From: Viola odorata
Taxonomy: Eukaryota > Streptophyta > Magnoliopsida > Malpighiales > Violaceae
DNA: 64,000 nt
Direction of reading: 5' to 3'
NCBI GenBank assembly: GCA_963691705.1
Contig: OY829539.1
Span: 21,560,407-21,624,406, forward strand
Shown: positions 1 through 10,666 of the stretch, piece after piece
Layout: every line of letters starts with the position of its first letter
Numbering within the stretch: position 1 is the first letter of the stretch
The notes under the pieces: model-generated
Told to the model about the DNA's origin: nothing
Databases searched by the model: none
What the model saw: only the letters and a program-made list of their open reading frames with translations
Made by a program: the position numbers and the translations under genes

Positions 1-130
1 ACGCAATAGGGTAGATCCGCTCCTTACCATTATTTTGTACCGTGCTTGGGACGACTGGATCTCCCCTTTAAACGCTCTGCCTCTCCGCGACGTCATTATT
101 TTCCAAGTGCTCCATCACTTTGACACTTTA

Positions 131-396
131 CTAAATTTTCTACACATTTTACTTATAACTTTCGTTAGTAGCGACATATTCCCGAAAAGCCTTAGTTACC
201 TTGGGCTATTGCCGCTCGCGCTCCTCACTTACTTAGCACGATCCTTCTGAGATATCGCTTGTGCTGAATTTTCTGCACATTTTCACTTATTATTTACATT
301 AGTAGCGACATCTACTAAAATATCTTAATTACCTTGGGGTGTGGGCGCGTATTTCCCCAACTCACTTGGCGCGATCTCGCCCGATGTCGCTCGTGT
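131..396. repeat. Two-copy tandem duplication of about 133 bp in a Tat 3' UTR
   Basis: A block beginning at 131 (ctaaattttctacacatttt) recurs at 264 as ctgaattttctgcacatttt. Both copies continue through a 'gtagcgacat' segment, a 'taccttggg' segment and a 'cgctcgtg'-type end. The copies have diverged noticeably. The location, downstream of integrase in the - strand Tat element, fits the hypervariable 3' UTR of this lineage. No gene is supported in 1-540. Confidence 0.6.
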
Positions 397-529
397 CACG
401 TACTCTTCCAGCCAAACTTCACCGGGTTTGTCCCTTCCGGTTACTAGCTGGGGTACCGTGACTTCCCGCATTTCTTCAATCGGCCGGGAAGTACCCCCTC
501 TCAGTGCGCCACCTGATCAGGGCCAGCCA

Positions 530-1000
530 TCACGAGGATAGGACTTTTCACTTCCTCAGCGTTGCCCTCGCACCTCAGAACGTGCCCCTTCTTTACGAGG
601 AACCTATGTTAGCGCTACCCTCGTAAGGATAGGATTTTCACTTGCGAGGTGGAGTTTTTATCTTCCCTAGGGTCGTACCTCACTTAATGATCATCCGCCT
701 ATGTGAGCACGGGCTGTCACAAGGATAGGACTTTACACCCCCAGGGGAGTCGGGGCGTGCCCTCTCTCGGTTTCCCCAGGATAGGATTTTCACTCCCGAC
801 AGTGCTGGAGCGTGTCTCGTCTTAGCGAGCCGCCTGATCAAGGCCGGCCTCACAAGGCCAGAATTTTTCACTTCCAGCACCATATATTTCCAGGATCGCC
901 GGGGCGTGCCTCGTCTTGACAACCCATCTGCATTAGCCCGTTCTGCCCCAAGGCTAGGACTTTTCACCCACGACATCCTCCTTTCCTTGTTATCTGCACA
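530..1000. repeat. Degenerate 'aggataggacttttcac' repeats in the Tat 3' UTR
   Basis: The motif aggatagga(c/t)tttt(c)ac recurs at about 536, 635, 722, 779 and, more degenerate, at about 858 and 952. Spacing is irregular, roughly 60-100 bp, with GC-rich sequence between (cctcgtc, ggggcgtgcc). This looks like a second, older tandem array in the same 3' UTR. Short reading frames across it have no recognisable domain and I treat them as chance. Confidence 0.5.
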
Positions 1001-1039
1001 TTACTCAGACAACCAACAAGGAACAAGAAATATTTCCAC

Positions 1040-1757
1040 AACAATTGTTAGACCATGCCCAGCGGCATGTCGATTTCAATTTCTAGACCATGCCCACCGG
1101 CATGTCACTTTTCATTATTTCAATTTCTAGACCATGCCCAACGGCATGTCGATTTCAATTTCTAGACCATGCCCACCAGCATTTCACTTTTCATTATTTC
1201 AATTTCTAGACCATGCCCAACGACATGTCGATTTCAATTTCTAGACCATGCCCACCGGCATGTCACTTTTCATTATTTCAATTTCTAGACCATGCCCAAC
1301 AACATGTCGATTTCAATTTCTAGACCATGCCCACCGGCATGTCACTTTTCAATTTCAATTTCTAAACCATGCTCAACGACATGTCACATTTCAATTTCTA
1401 GACCATGCCCAACGGCATGTCACATTTCAATTTCTAGACCATGCCCAACGGCATGTCACTTTCAATTTCTATTTCAAGACAAATTCAATTTCTATTTCAA
1501 GACCAATTCAATTTCTATTTCAAGACCATGCCCAACGGCATGTCAAATTCAATTTCTAAACCATGCCCAACGGCATGGCAAATTCAATTTCTAAACCATG
1601 CCCAACGGCATGTCACATTTCAATTTCTAGACCATGCCCAACGGCATGTCAAATTCAATTTCTAAACCATGCCCAACGGCATGTCACTTTCAATTTCTAT
1701 TTCAAGACAAATTCAATTTCTATTTCAAGACCATGCCCAACGGCATGTCAAATTCTA
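1040..1757. repeat. Satellite-like array of about 17 palindromic units in the Tat 3' UTR
   Basis: Each unit of about 35-43 bp carries 'ccatgcccaacggcatgtca' followed by an AT-rich 'ttcaatttctaga' spacer. The core CATGCC-caac-GGCATG is a perfect 6-bp inverted repeat with a 4-base loop. On the left side (1050-1340), variants with 'cccaac' and 'cccacc' loops alternate, giving a two-unit higher-order repeat of about 80 bp. On the right side, single units dominate, with two insertions of 'ctatttcaagacaaattcaa'. In-frame translations of the array have no meaning as proteins. Confidence 0.85.
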
Positions 1758-1897
1758 GCATGATATAATTTTAATCGACCAATATTCCAAGAGTTAGGTA
1801 AGGGAGTACCGTCAAGCATTTCGAGGTGATATTCTCCCTTTCCGATAACACGAGTGACGCGGTACAGGCCTTCCCAGCTTGAGCTAAGTTTCCACAT

Positions 1898-2913
1898 TCA
1901 TTGGCCCGCCGCCCGTTTGTCCCTGAGCACGAGGTCTCCCGCCTTGAGCAGCCGCTCCTTAACATGTCTGTTGTGATACCACGCCATTCTTCTTTTGTAG
2001 TGCATTATTTTTAAGAGGGCTTCCTCGCGCGCCTCAGGCAGCATATCAAGGTTAGCACGTAACCTTTCCTCGTTTAACTCCTCCTTGAAATGTTCCACCC
2101 TTAAGCTTAGGGTGCCAATTTCGACAGGCGTTACTGCTTTGGTACCAAAGGCCATCACAAAGGGCGTTTCCCTTGTACTAATTTTTACGGTCATGCGGTA
2201 AGCCCACATTACATAGGGTAGCTCGTCTGGCCACTTTTTTTTGACCCCTCAAGATTTTTCTTAATACCGCTCAGTATGCTTTGGTTGGTTACCTCCGCCT
2301 GGCCGTTAGTCTGAGGATGGGCCACAGAGGAAAACCTCTGTTCGATCTGGAATTCTTCACATTGCTCTTTGAAGAAGCGGCTGGTAAACTGTGCCCCGTT
2401 GTCACTAACTAGCACGCGAGGCACCCCGAAACGCATGATCACTTGGTGCTTAAAGAAGTGCCATACCTTCTCCGTCGTAATACTGGCTACCGCTTCCGCT
2501 TCTGCCCATTTGGTAAAGTAGTCCACTGCCACAATTACAAATTTCAGTTGAGACTTGGCCTTAGGAAAAGGGCCTAAAATATCGATTCCCCACTTGGCAA
2601 AAGGACAATGCACCACGATCTGAGATATTTCAGTGGCGGGTCATCGAGGGATTTTGGCAAATTCTTGACACTTATGGCATGATTGCACGAAGTAGTTGCA
2701 ATCCCTGCGAATAGTGGGCCAATAGAATCCTGACCGGAACACCTGCGCGGCCATGGTACCACCCAACACGTGCATGCCGCAGATGCCTTCATGAATCTCG
2801 CGCAGGGTATGGAGGCCTTCTTGTTCCGTTATACATTTTACGGCTGGGTGCGAGAAACATCTCCGAATTAACTCTCCATCATAATAAGTGCACCTTGCCG
2901 CTTGCTTCAGCAC
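1898..2913 (-). pseudogene. Integrase of the - strand Tat element (broken)
   Basis: On the - strand, 2913-2641 holds the zinc-binding H2C2 region (HEGICGMHVLGG then CHKC). The range 2616-2209 holds the catalytic core with GIDILGPFPKAK, VSDNGAQF and NGQAEVTNQSI, which supply the D, D and E of the DDE triad. The range 2209-1898 holds the C-terminal region with WYHNRHVKERLLKAGDLVL. The pieces are separated by stops or frame changes near 2620-2640 and 2209. The role would be insertion of the cDNA into the genome. The catalytic residues are visible, but the reading frame is not continuous. Confidence 0.85.
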
Positions 2914-3080
2914 TTTTTCTTCTCTGTACTGTCGCTTGGCAACTCATTGTGCTTCAAAAATTTTATCACAGGGACCCTCCAGTCCTTTTCAATCTCCTCC
3001 ACACATAGCGACAGTTGTTCCTCCATGAAGGATGGTAATGACCTTTCCTCATAGTAGATGCCTTCTGGTATGACAGCCTC

Positions 3081-3614
3081 CTAATTAGCTGCCGCCTTGG
3101 CAAGATTATCCGCCTCGGTATTGTCCTCCCGCGGAATGTGTTCGAAAGTAACACACACGTCGCTTTGTTCCATTTCTGCCAATTCCCTTTTCACTTTCGA
3201 GAGGTATTGCGCCATGATCGGTTCTCTAGCTTGGGAATGTCCCAAGAATTGATCAATTATCAACTTGGAGTCCCCTCGTATTTTCAACTGTGGGGCTCCT
3301 TCTACCAGGTCGTTTTCAGTTTTAGCGAAGAGGCTTCTTCATACTCTAAGCCCCGCCAATAACGCTTCATACTCTGCTGCGTTGTTGGACAATGGTTGTA
3401 GGATTCTAATGGCGTGCCGCACCTGCACATTATGTGGCCCAATCATGTATATGCCAGCTCCCGCCAGCTCTTGATTTTTGGCGCCATCCACATAGATGAC
3501 CCATACGTCCGCGCGGGCCTCTGAGGGTGGGATCTTTGCATCACTTTCTTTCTTCTCGAGCGGCTCCGCCGCCTTGTCCCTAGTAAATGTACACTCGGCG
3601 ATAAAATCTGCCAA
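3081..3614 (-). pseudogene. Additional RNase H-like domain (aRNH) typical of Tat elements, broken
   Basis: On the - strand, 3614-3339 reads WVIYVDGAKNQELAGAGIY and NNAAEYEALLAGLRV. After a frame break, 3287-3081 reads RGDSKLIIDQFLGHSQARE and HIPREDNTEADNLAKAA. The D/E/D/D pattern (YVDGA, NAAEYEAL, GDSKL, N-EADNLA) is that of archaeal-type RNase HI. This domain is found after the primary RNase H in Tat-lineage elements and is the main reason for the lineage call. The gene is split by at least one frameshift near 3290-3340. Confidence 0.8.
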
Positions 3615-3731
3615 AACCTAAGTCTTTACGGATGGCCGAGCTTTGTACTGTAATCCATATTGTTCCAACTCAATTGACCAAATCAACATCCTCCCCAAGG
3701 ATTCTGGTTTCCTAAGAATTCTTCTCAAAGG

Positions 3732-4943
3732 CTAATCCATGAGCACGATGACTGGATGGGCCTGGAAGTACCTGTCCCTCTTCTGTGTGGACTGTAGCAG
3801 GGCGAATGCCACCTTTTCAATGTGGGTGTATCGCACCTCGGCATCTTTTAACACATGGCTAACAAAGAAAATGGGGTGGTATGCGTGATTATCCTCCCGG
3901 ACTAAAACGGCACTGACCACTTCATCCGCGACGCCGAGGTACAAGAATAGGGTGTCGCCCGGCTCCGATCGTGTTAGTACCAAGTCGGACGACAAGTATG
4001 TTTTCAAACCCACGAACGCCTCTTCGCACTCTTGTGTCCATCCGAAAGAAGCTTTCTTACGTATGACTTTAAAGAACGGCAAGCACATCTCGCCCTGCTT
4101 AGAGATGAACTGCCCCAGAGCAATGACGTGTCCTGTTAACCTCTGAACTTCCTGGAGAGTTCGCGGCGATACCATATCATGGATAGCCTTAATCTTTGAC
4201 GGGTTCGGCTGGATGCCCTTTTGGCTTACCACATACCCCAAGAATTTTCCCGTTTGAAATGCAAATGCGCACTTGCGGGGGTTCAACTTTATCTGGTACA
4301 TCCTCAATGTATCAAACACTTCCTGCAAATCGGCTAGTTGGTCACTGAAACTTCTGCTCTTGACCAATACATCATCTACGTACGCTTCTACATTTCTCCC
4401 AATTTGCTTTTCAAACACTTTGTTGGCCATACGCTGGAAGGTCGCCCCTGCATTCTTTAAGCCAAACGGCATTGCAGTGTAGCAGTAGGTGGCCTTCGGA
4501 GTTATAAATGCCGTCTTTTCCTCATCTTCCTTGGCCATAGGAATTTGATGATATCCAGAATTAGCGTCCAAAGAACTCAAATATGCGTACCCTGCCGCTT
4601 GATCGACCAGCTGATCAATTCGAGGGTGCGGATAACAGTCCTTAGGACAAGCGTCATTCAAGTTAGTGAAATCAATGCACATGCGCCAGTCTCCGTTGGG
4701 CTTGGGGACCAAGACGGGGTTGGCTAACCAAGTGGGGTATTGAACTTCTCGGATGAATCCTGCGTTTAGCAGTTTCACTACCTCCTTATCAATCACCACC
4801 AACTTTTCCGTGGATAATGCTCGCCGCTTCTGTTGAACTGGCGTGGCGTGCGGGTCAACGTTGAGTCGGTGCTCAGCCACTTCCCTAGACACGTCAGGCA
4901 TGTCCGCTGGTGTCCACGCGAACTCTCCTTTGCATTTGTTCAA
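3732..4943 (-). pseudogene. Reverse transcriptase and first RNase H of the - strand Tat element
   Basis: A 403-codon open stretch begins inside the protease-RT linker. Visible RT motifs in order are AGFIREVQYPTWLANPVLV, WRMCIDFTNLNDACPKD, YLSSLDANSGYHQI, AMPFGLKNAGATFQRM and the catalytic box YVDDVLVKS (about residues 185-195). The tether FLGYVVSQKGIQ and an RNase H1 start (EPGDTLFLYLGVADEVVSAVL) follow. The canonical D of that RNase H start appears replaced by G in YLGVAD. The stretch ends at a stop inside RNase H, before the extra RNase H. Open over 1.2 kb but not part of a complete polyprotein. Confidence 0.85.
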
Positions 4944-4991
4944 CAGCCGGGCTAATTATACTCTCTCCTCAAGGGTCAACTTGTCACTGGC

Positions 4992-6696
4992 CTAGAAGCT
5001 CGCCTTATCATTGCCTTGGACGGGGATGGACACCATCGCATCCACTGGCTGGGTTCGCCTTTCATCCCTTTGCTCATAAGGATCCGCTGCCACACACATA
5101 TATTGATCACAGCTTTTTTGGATCATGAGTAAATAACACTCGACGGCTAGCTTTTGATCACCCTTGATCGATACTATCCCTTCCCAAGAGGGGTATTTCA
5201 TCCTGAGGTGTTTCTAAGATACCGCCGCCCTGAAACGATTGAGGAATGGCCGCCCTAGAATGGCATTATACGGTAGGATGAGATCCACAACCAAGAACAT
5301 CAACTCTTCTGATCCTTTCGACGCGTCTTCTCTAAAATACACAGGCAGCGTTGTGACTCCAATTACAGGTATAGGGATGCTTTCCACTCCAATAATTGGT
5401 TTCTTGCAAGGCGTCAGTTCACCGGCAGGGCATTTCATGAGATTATATGCTTCCAACAAAAATAAGTTTACCGCACTGTTGTTATCAATGAGGGTCCTTC
5501 GTACCCCATGGCTCCCAACAACCAGTGTGACTACTAGCGCGTCGTTATGAGGGAAGACAACGCCCTTCTCATCTTCTTCCGAAAAAGATATTACCATCTT
5601 GTCCAGTGCATCGATCACTCCCTTTTTTACAGGCTGGCTTTCCCGTTTCCGCTTCTCTCCTACCACGAGTGTTGCTGGGGTAATCTTATCCAGGAACGAC
5701 GCGCCCCCAGCGATAATGTTAATGATGGGGATGTCCTCGTCATACATCATTAGCGCTTCTTTTCCCTTGGCCTCAGAAGTCCCGCTGCTCCCAAGGGGAG
5801 GAGGCAATTGATGGTCACCTAACGCCCCGTGCGGAGGGCCGCTCCTGGTTTCGTCTCTCATACGAGTGGCGAATTCTCCAAGATAGCCTTCTTCCAACAG
5901 GTGCTTTATTGCTAACTTCAATTCCCTCCATGCCTCTATAGAATGCCCCTTAACCTTATGGAATTTACAAAAAGCGTTTTCCCTTCCTCCCATGACCACC
6001 CCTGGCTTCACAGGGGCTGGATAGCGGATCGGCAGGTTCCGCTGCTGAATGATGGCTAAGATTTCCGCTCGTGGGAGTGTAAGGGGAGGAAGGTCGGGAT
6101 CGTACATTCGACCCTTAGGGGGACCCCCTTGTCGCTGAACATTCAGACCGCCGCCCCTTCCTCTAGAATAATTACCTTTCTGGCGATTCGACGCCTTGGG
6201 AATGTAATCTTTCCGCTGGGTGTATTCGTCACCGGACGGGTGTCGTGGGTCATACTGCCTTGAGCTGTGGGAGCAGGAGGGATGTTCTGGGCACATCCCG
6301 TATCCTATTTCTATATTCCTCTTCTTCCATTCTCGCATAATTGTGAGCCTTCAACCTTAACGCGTCTAAAGTCGTTGGGGGGTCCACCATCAGCGTATCT
6401 CTCAGCTTTCCATATCCACAATTCCGCTTCAAAGCTTCTATGGAAAAATCAATAGTAATACCAGGAGTTAACGACATTTCCATATCAAAACAACCAAGAT
6501 AACTATTCAAAGACTCTTCTGGTTTTCTACATATATCAAACAAGGCTGCTGCGGACTTTCGAATGGGGATAGCTGTGCTGAAGCGACTCTTAAACTTGGC
6601 CTCTAGCTGCGGGAAATTATCAATTGATCGAGCAGGAAGTCCTTCAAACCAGAGGCGGGCTACTCCCAACAATGTCATATAACAAATATTTGACAC
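4992..6696 (-). pseudogene. Gag C-terminus, aspartic protease and linker of the Tat element
   Basis: Reading the - strand, 6696-6250 carries a gag domain (ARLWFEGLPARSIDNFPQLE, then SLNSYLGCFDME). The range 6338-5214 carries a basic Gly/Arg-rich stretch and HKVKGHSIEAW, then the protease region ALVVTLVVGSHGVRRTLIDN. The protease active-site triad D-T/S-G appears as D-N-N (LIDNNSAVNLF), which should be inactive. The range 5201-4992 is the linker towards RT. Stops and frame changes separate all three parts. Confidence 0.75.
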
Positions 6697-7670
6697 AACG
6701 CCGCATCGTTGTGGGTTTGAAATTGGACGAAATCCTTCACCTTATTAAGATGCGAGATGGGGTCTTTGGTGTCATCGTATGATTTTGTGGGAAGTTTAAC
6801 ATGTCGACTAACCCTGTGGTGTCTTACATGGTGGGTGAAAGGATGACCAGCGGTGTCATCCAAAATCTCACGATCATGACGAGGAGAAGACATGTCTAGG
6901 CGACACCGGTGCCCTCGAAGCTCCGGGGTGCGCTGCTGCCTGGGAGACCGGCTGCGACTCCTAGGCGAACGCGTTCGACGCCTCCTACTGCCTGATCTCT
7001 CACTCCGCTCCATAGATACCTCTCTACCGGCTCCCTCTCTCCTGCCGTCCCAACGCTCTCTGTATTCATCTACCGGTCGCTCCACTTGAGAGACAGGAAT
7101 CTGCAGTATCTGCGGTATGTAGTGCTCCTCCTGTCTGTCTGCCAGTCGCGCAAAGCTGAATGGCATGCTTATCGCAGGTGAGGTCAGAGGGACACTCTCC
7201 TAGCGACGAGGCGATACTGGTCGATCAGAGACAATAGACGGAGTGAAAATAACTCGAGGAGACATACCTGATGTCGCGGTACTAGAAGTGGGGCTTGCGG
7301 CCATCCCAATTAAATAGTCCAAGTGGGCACGAAGAGCTAGCATCGAGCTTACGGAGGGAGTAGTAGGGCCATCTATCCTAGAACTTACAAGCGGAGGGGC
7401 GGAGTGACTGGATCCGCCCGTGTGGGAAAACGGGGCACCCATTGAGGAAATAAGGGAACCCATTTGCGGAAACGGGGTACCCGTTTGAGAAAACGGGGTG
7501 CCCATTTGAGAAAACGGGGTGCCAGCTGTCAGCCCGAAAAGAAAGTCTGTCTGCACAGAGGAAGTTTCATGTGATGTGACATATGTACTTGATGAAGACG
7601 TGGAAAAAAGTTCCCTACGCGCGTGAACCCCACGAGTATGAGGGGGTGTGGATTCTGAATCTGAAGCCAT
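6675..7670 (-). pseudogene. Gag N-terminal region of the Tat element
   Basis: On the - strand, an ATG at 7670 opens 156 codons of Ser/Thr/Pro-rich sequence with a short internal repeat (MGTPFSQ, TGTPFPQ, MGAPFSH). It ends at a stop at 7200. A second open piece, 7166-6675, is rich in Arg/Ser (RSGSRRRRTRSPRSRSRSP) and runs into the conserved gag start LPTKSYDDTKDPISHLNKVK. The segment order and position 90 bp after the LTR fit gag. It is broken at about 7170-7200 and again near 6690. Confidence 0.7.
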
Positions 7671-7755
7671 GATCCTTCGACTCTCAGAAAGAACAGAGCT
7701 TGGTTACTAAGGAAAACTCACTTAATTAACCAAAGCTCTCAATGAAAGCACCACT

Positions 7756-8287
7756 TCATAAGAGTCCGGGGGATATTGAGCAGGATCGGCTTGATCTGGG
7801 CTAGTCGGGAACACTATACTGGGGTCTTCATCACCTGCAAAGCGCCGGAAGGGGTCTCCGGCGTAAACACTCCGATGCCAAAGTCAGTGCAGGTGGTCAA
7901 AATGGCAGGGGTTCAGTACGCTATCTTAGGCTTACCCCCTTGTCTGAAAAGGTGGGGGTATTTATAGGCAAAGGAAAGAGTGTACTGACAGGGGGTGGAA
8001 ATAGTCCCTGGTAGGTGTCGCTGGGGTGATAGATGTCGCTGGGGTGGCATTGAGTGATGTCATGTGGGATGACGTCATGCGGAGTGACATCATGGATGAC
8101 CTGGGATGGGATGTCGCCGTGCGGATGCCGCATGAGAGCCTCCCGCTGATGTCGACCATCCCAGGGTCGGTCGCCAGGCTAAGGGCGGTAAGAACAGGGT
8201 CTTGTCTCCCGCGGCGAGTATAGTATGTTGGCCGGGTCACCCGGCCGGGTAGTGGAGATGCCGCTTCTGTGGTATCGATAGTTATCA
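7756..8287 (-). repeat. 5' LTR of the - strand Tat element
   Basis: On the - strand the LTR appears to start TGATAACTATCG at 8287 and to end near 7756, just before TGGTGCTTTCATTGAGAG, a familiar start of the internal region in this group. The last bases look like TTATGA rather than a clean CA, so the left edge is approximate. A TATA box (- strand CTATAAATACC, about 7955-7966) lies within it, so transcription would run leftward into gag. The length is about 530 bp. Confidence 0.65.
7955..7966 (-). promoter_or_regulatory. TATA box of the Tat 5' LTR
   Basis: The - strand reads CTATAAATACC inside the LTR, followed downstream by CCCCCACC. Position and orientation fit the U3/R promoter driving gag-pol. 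Confidence 0.6.
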
Positions 8288-8395
8288 AATATTAGGTGAG
8301 GATTGCTTACGGCTATAAATTGTGGGAAAGTCTTGTCCTTGGGGTCGTTACCTCCTGAACAGGATACAGATGCACTCTAGGTTTGTATCAAGGCT
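8288..8395 (+). other. Fragment resembling the end of an Athila 3' UTR
   Basis: The segment 'gtgaggattgctta...gggaaagtc...ttggggtcgttacc...gatgca-ctctagg' closely parallels 19283-19375 (Athila-A) and 58115-58205 (Athila-C), just before those elements' 3' ends. No Athila LTR follows; Tat-type tandem repeats begin instead. It is either a relic of an older Athila copy or a motif shared by the two lineages. Confidence 0.45.
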
Positions 8396-9770
8396 GCTGG
8401 TAACAAAAGTGAACGGCTTCCTTCCCTAGAGTGATTGAACATCCTCAGCTTTATATTTCCTCCTCCCAGAGTGATCATTTGTATTTTTCTCCTCCTAGAG
8501 TGACATCATACATTTCCTCCTCCTAGAGTGACAGCATCTACGTTTCATCCTCCTAAAGTGACGATTAGTTTATTTCTGCACCTCGCGTCTTACCCTACGG
8601 GATTGACGTCATTTAAATTTCTACATTTTTACATTTCCTCCTCCTAGAGTGACAGCATCAACATTTTTCTCCTCCTAGAGTGACATCATTCGCATTTCCT
8701 CCTCCTAGAGTGACCTTAGTTTAATTTCCGCATTTCACGTCTTCTCCTACGGGATTGACGTCGTTTACATTTTCGTACTATATTTCCTCCTCCCAGAGAG
8801 ACAGCATCTGCATTTTTCTCCTCCTAGAGTGACATCATTCGCATTTCCTCCTCCTAGAGTGACCTTAGTTTAATTTCCGTATTTCACGTCTTCTCCTACG
8901 GGATTGTCGTCGTTTACATTTCTGTACTGCATTTCCTCCTCCCAGAGTGACAACATCTTCATTTTCCTCCTCCTAGAGTGACATCATTTGCATTTACCTC
9001 ATCCCAGAGTGACAGCATTACATTTCCCCCTCCTAGAGTGACATAAGTTACATTTTCCTCCAAGAGTGATATCGTTACATTTCAAAACATCGTTACATCT
9101 TCCTCCTAGAATAACACCTTTTTGCATTTACACCCCCAGTGGAGTCATCATTTACCTTTCCGTAATTCACTTTTTGTTCCTGTCAAGGAAGTCGTCATTA
9201 AACAATTCTACAATTTATGTTTCCCTTAATATTCGTATAGATCTAAATTTACTTCTTTGCAGGACGTCCGATCAAAACTCGATTCATGCAATGGCTTCCA
9301 AACCTATCTCCTCCCAGAGTGACATCAACAGATTACCTCCTCCCAGAGTGGCAGCATCAATTCCCTCATCACCGAATAACACCCTCAAAAGCATACCTCC
9401 TCCTCGAGTGACATCGACGATTATCTCCTCCCAGAGCGACAACATCAAAATTATCCCATCAGATTGACATCCTTGAATATATCTCCTCCCAGAGTGACAT
9501 CAACGAATGACATCATCAAATTATATCTCCTCCCAGAGTGACATCTATGACATATCTCCTCCCAGAGTGACATCTACGACTTATCTCCTCCCAAAGTGAC
9601 ATCGACAATTACTTCCTACCGGAGTGACATCCAAGCTTATCTCCTCCCAGAATAACATCAACAATTACTTCCTCCCAGAGTGACATCTATGACTTATCTC
9701 CTCCCAGAGTGACATCAACGAACTTTTTCCTCCCAGAGTGACGTGATCACGCTCTTCTAAGGTAAGACCT
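8395..9770 (+). repeat. Tandem repeat array in the 3' UTR of a + strand Tat element
   Basis: The core unit (t)cctcctcc(c/t)agagtgaca(t/g)ca recurs dozens of times, every 25-40 bp. Between 8561 and about 8920 there is a higher-order period of about 150 bp. It is marked by the segment 'tagttta(a)tttc' and a 'ctacgggattg(a/t)cgtc' block, at about 8561, 8711 and 8862. From 9300 on, units become regular (ctcctcccagagtgacatc). The array ends just before the polypurine tract and LTR of the + strand Tat element. Such arrays are known in Tat/Ogre 3' UTRs and can seed satellites. Confidence 0.85.
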
Positions 9771-9842
9771 GTTGTGTCGCCAAAATTCGGTTATGTAGGA
9801 GCAACCGTCTTTACTGCTTATCAAATACTTCGATAAGACAGT

Positions 9843-9856
9843 AAAGAGGGGGCAAC
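9843..9856 (+). promoter_or_regulatory. Polypurine tract of the + strand Tat element
   Basis: The sequence aaagagggggcaac lies immediately 5' of an LTR starting TGTTGATACCC. This is the expected position for the primer of plus-strand DNA synthesis. Confidence 0.75.
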
Positions 9857-10666
9857 TGTTGATACCCGAATTTTGACGCCATTTAAATTGAATTTATCAT
9901 TTCTGTTATTTTACTTCACTTACTGTCATTTTTTAATTAATTTACTGTCGTTAGTACATTTTTAATTCTCGTCACATTTTATCATCGTTATTATTGTCAT
10001 CAGCGTTGTAAATCGCATTTTTAATTTTTCGTCACGTATTTTCATTATTATTATTATTAATATTTTCAGCCTTAAAAATTATATTTTTAATTATCCATTA
10101 GTCATTTGCTATTTATTTTTCCGTTTTAGGTAATTGCATAAAATTTAGGATTTTTAATATCTTATCATCTTTTCGGCATTTTTCATATTTTATTATTATT
10201 TTTGTTCAAGCTTTTATTGGACCCGAGTAGGTTCGCTCGAATCATTGATCGAACGCGTTATTTCTTCAGTTGACAATTACCTACTCTTTTTCTCATTCAC
10301 GCCAGTCAACTTCGTCTCGTGCAATTTTCGTCGTAACGTCATTTATTTCTCATTCGAACATATTCATGTTTCCGAACGAGAAAATAAACACGTTAAACGA
10401 AGATTTTTCTTCATTCGTTGTCGAATATTAAATTCATCTTATTTTTCTCTACGCGCTGGGGCTTTCGACTCGAGTTTTCGAAACATTTGGTCGCAAAATG
10501 GCTCGAAGCCAACTCATCGTCCTGCATTGAATCAAGCAATTAGGTTAACTATCAGAAAATGTAATCTTTTCTCCAGACATGGAATGAACCAAGAGTTCGC
10601 AAGAATTTTAATTTGTTACTATACCAGTAACATCAGGAAGTGGCCATCCCCAGCACATGACTAAAA
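9857..10666 (+). mobile_element. 3' LTR of a + strand Tat element, first part
   Basis: It begins TGTTGATACCCGAATTTTGACGCC after the polypurine tract, a start typical of Tat LTRs. It is AT-rich with few reading frames. It is interrupted at 10667 by a Copia LTR and resumes near 20526. The internal region of this element is not in the window, because a - strand Tat element sits directly to the left. Confidence 0.75.

Larger units (their letters stand above)
1..8287 (-). mobile_element. Tat-lineage Ty3 LTR retrotransposon, 5' LTR through 3' UTR; 3' LTR off the left edge
   Basis: Reading the - strand from 8287 down to 1, the order is 5' LTR, primer-site region, gag, protease, reverse transcriptase with RNase H, a second RNase H-like domain, integrase, and a long repeat-rich 3' UTR. 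The extra RNase H after the first one, and tandem repeats between integrase and the 3' LTR, are established hallmarks of plant Tat elements (Ogre/Retand type). Every coding region is broken by stops or frame changes, so the copy is dead. The 3' LTR must lie left of base 1. It abuts a fragment of another element at 8288. Confidence 0.85.

Noticed and set aside
1040..1757. CRISPR-like array
   Set aside because: The spacers are not unique; units are contiguous diverged repeats in a plant retrotransposon 3' UTR, with no cas genes.
1248..1763. Repetitive proteins read from overlapping open frames
   Set aside because: They are translations of the palindromic tandem repeat in several frames at once.
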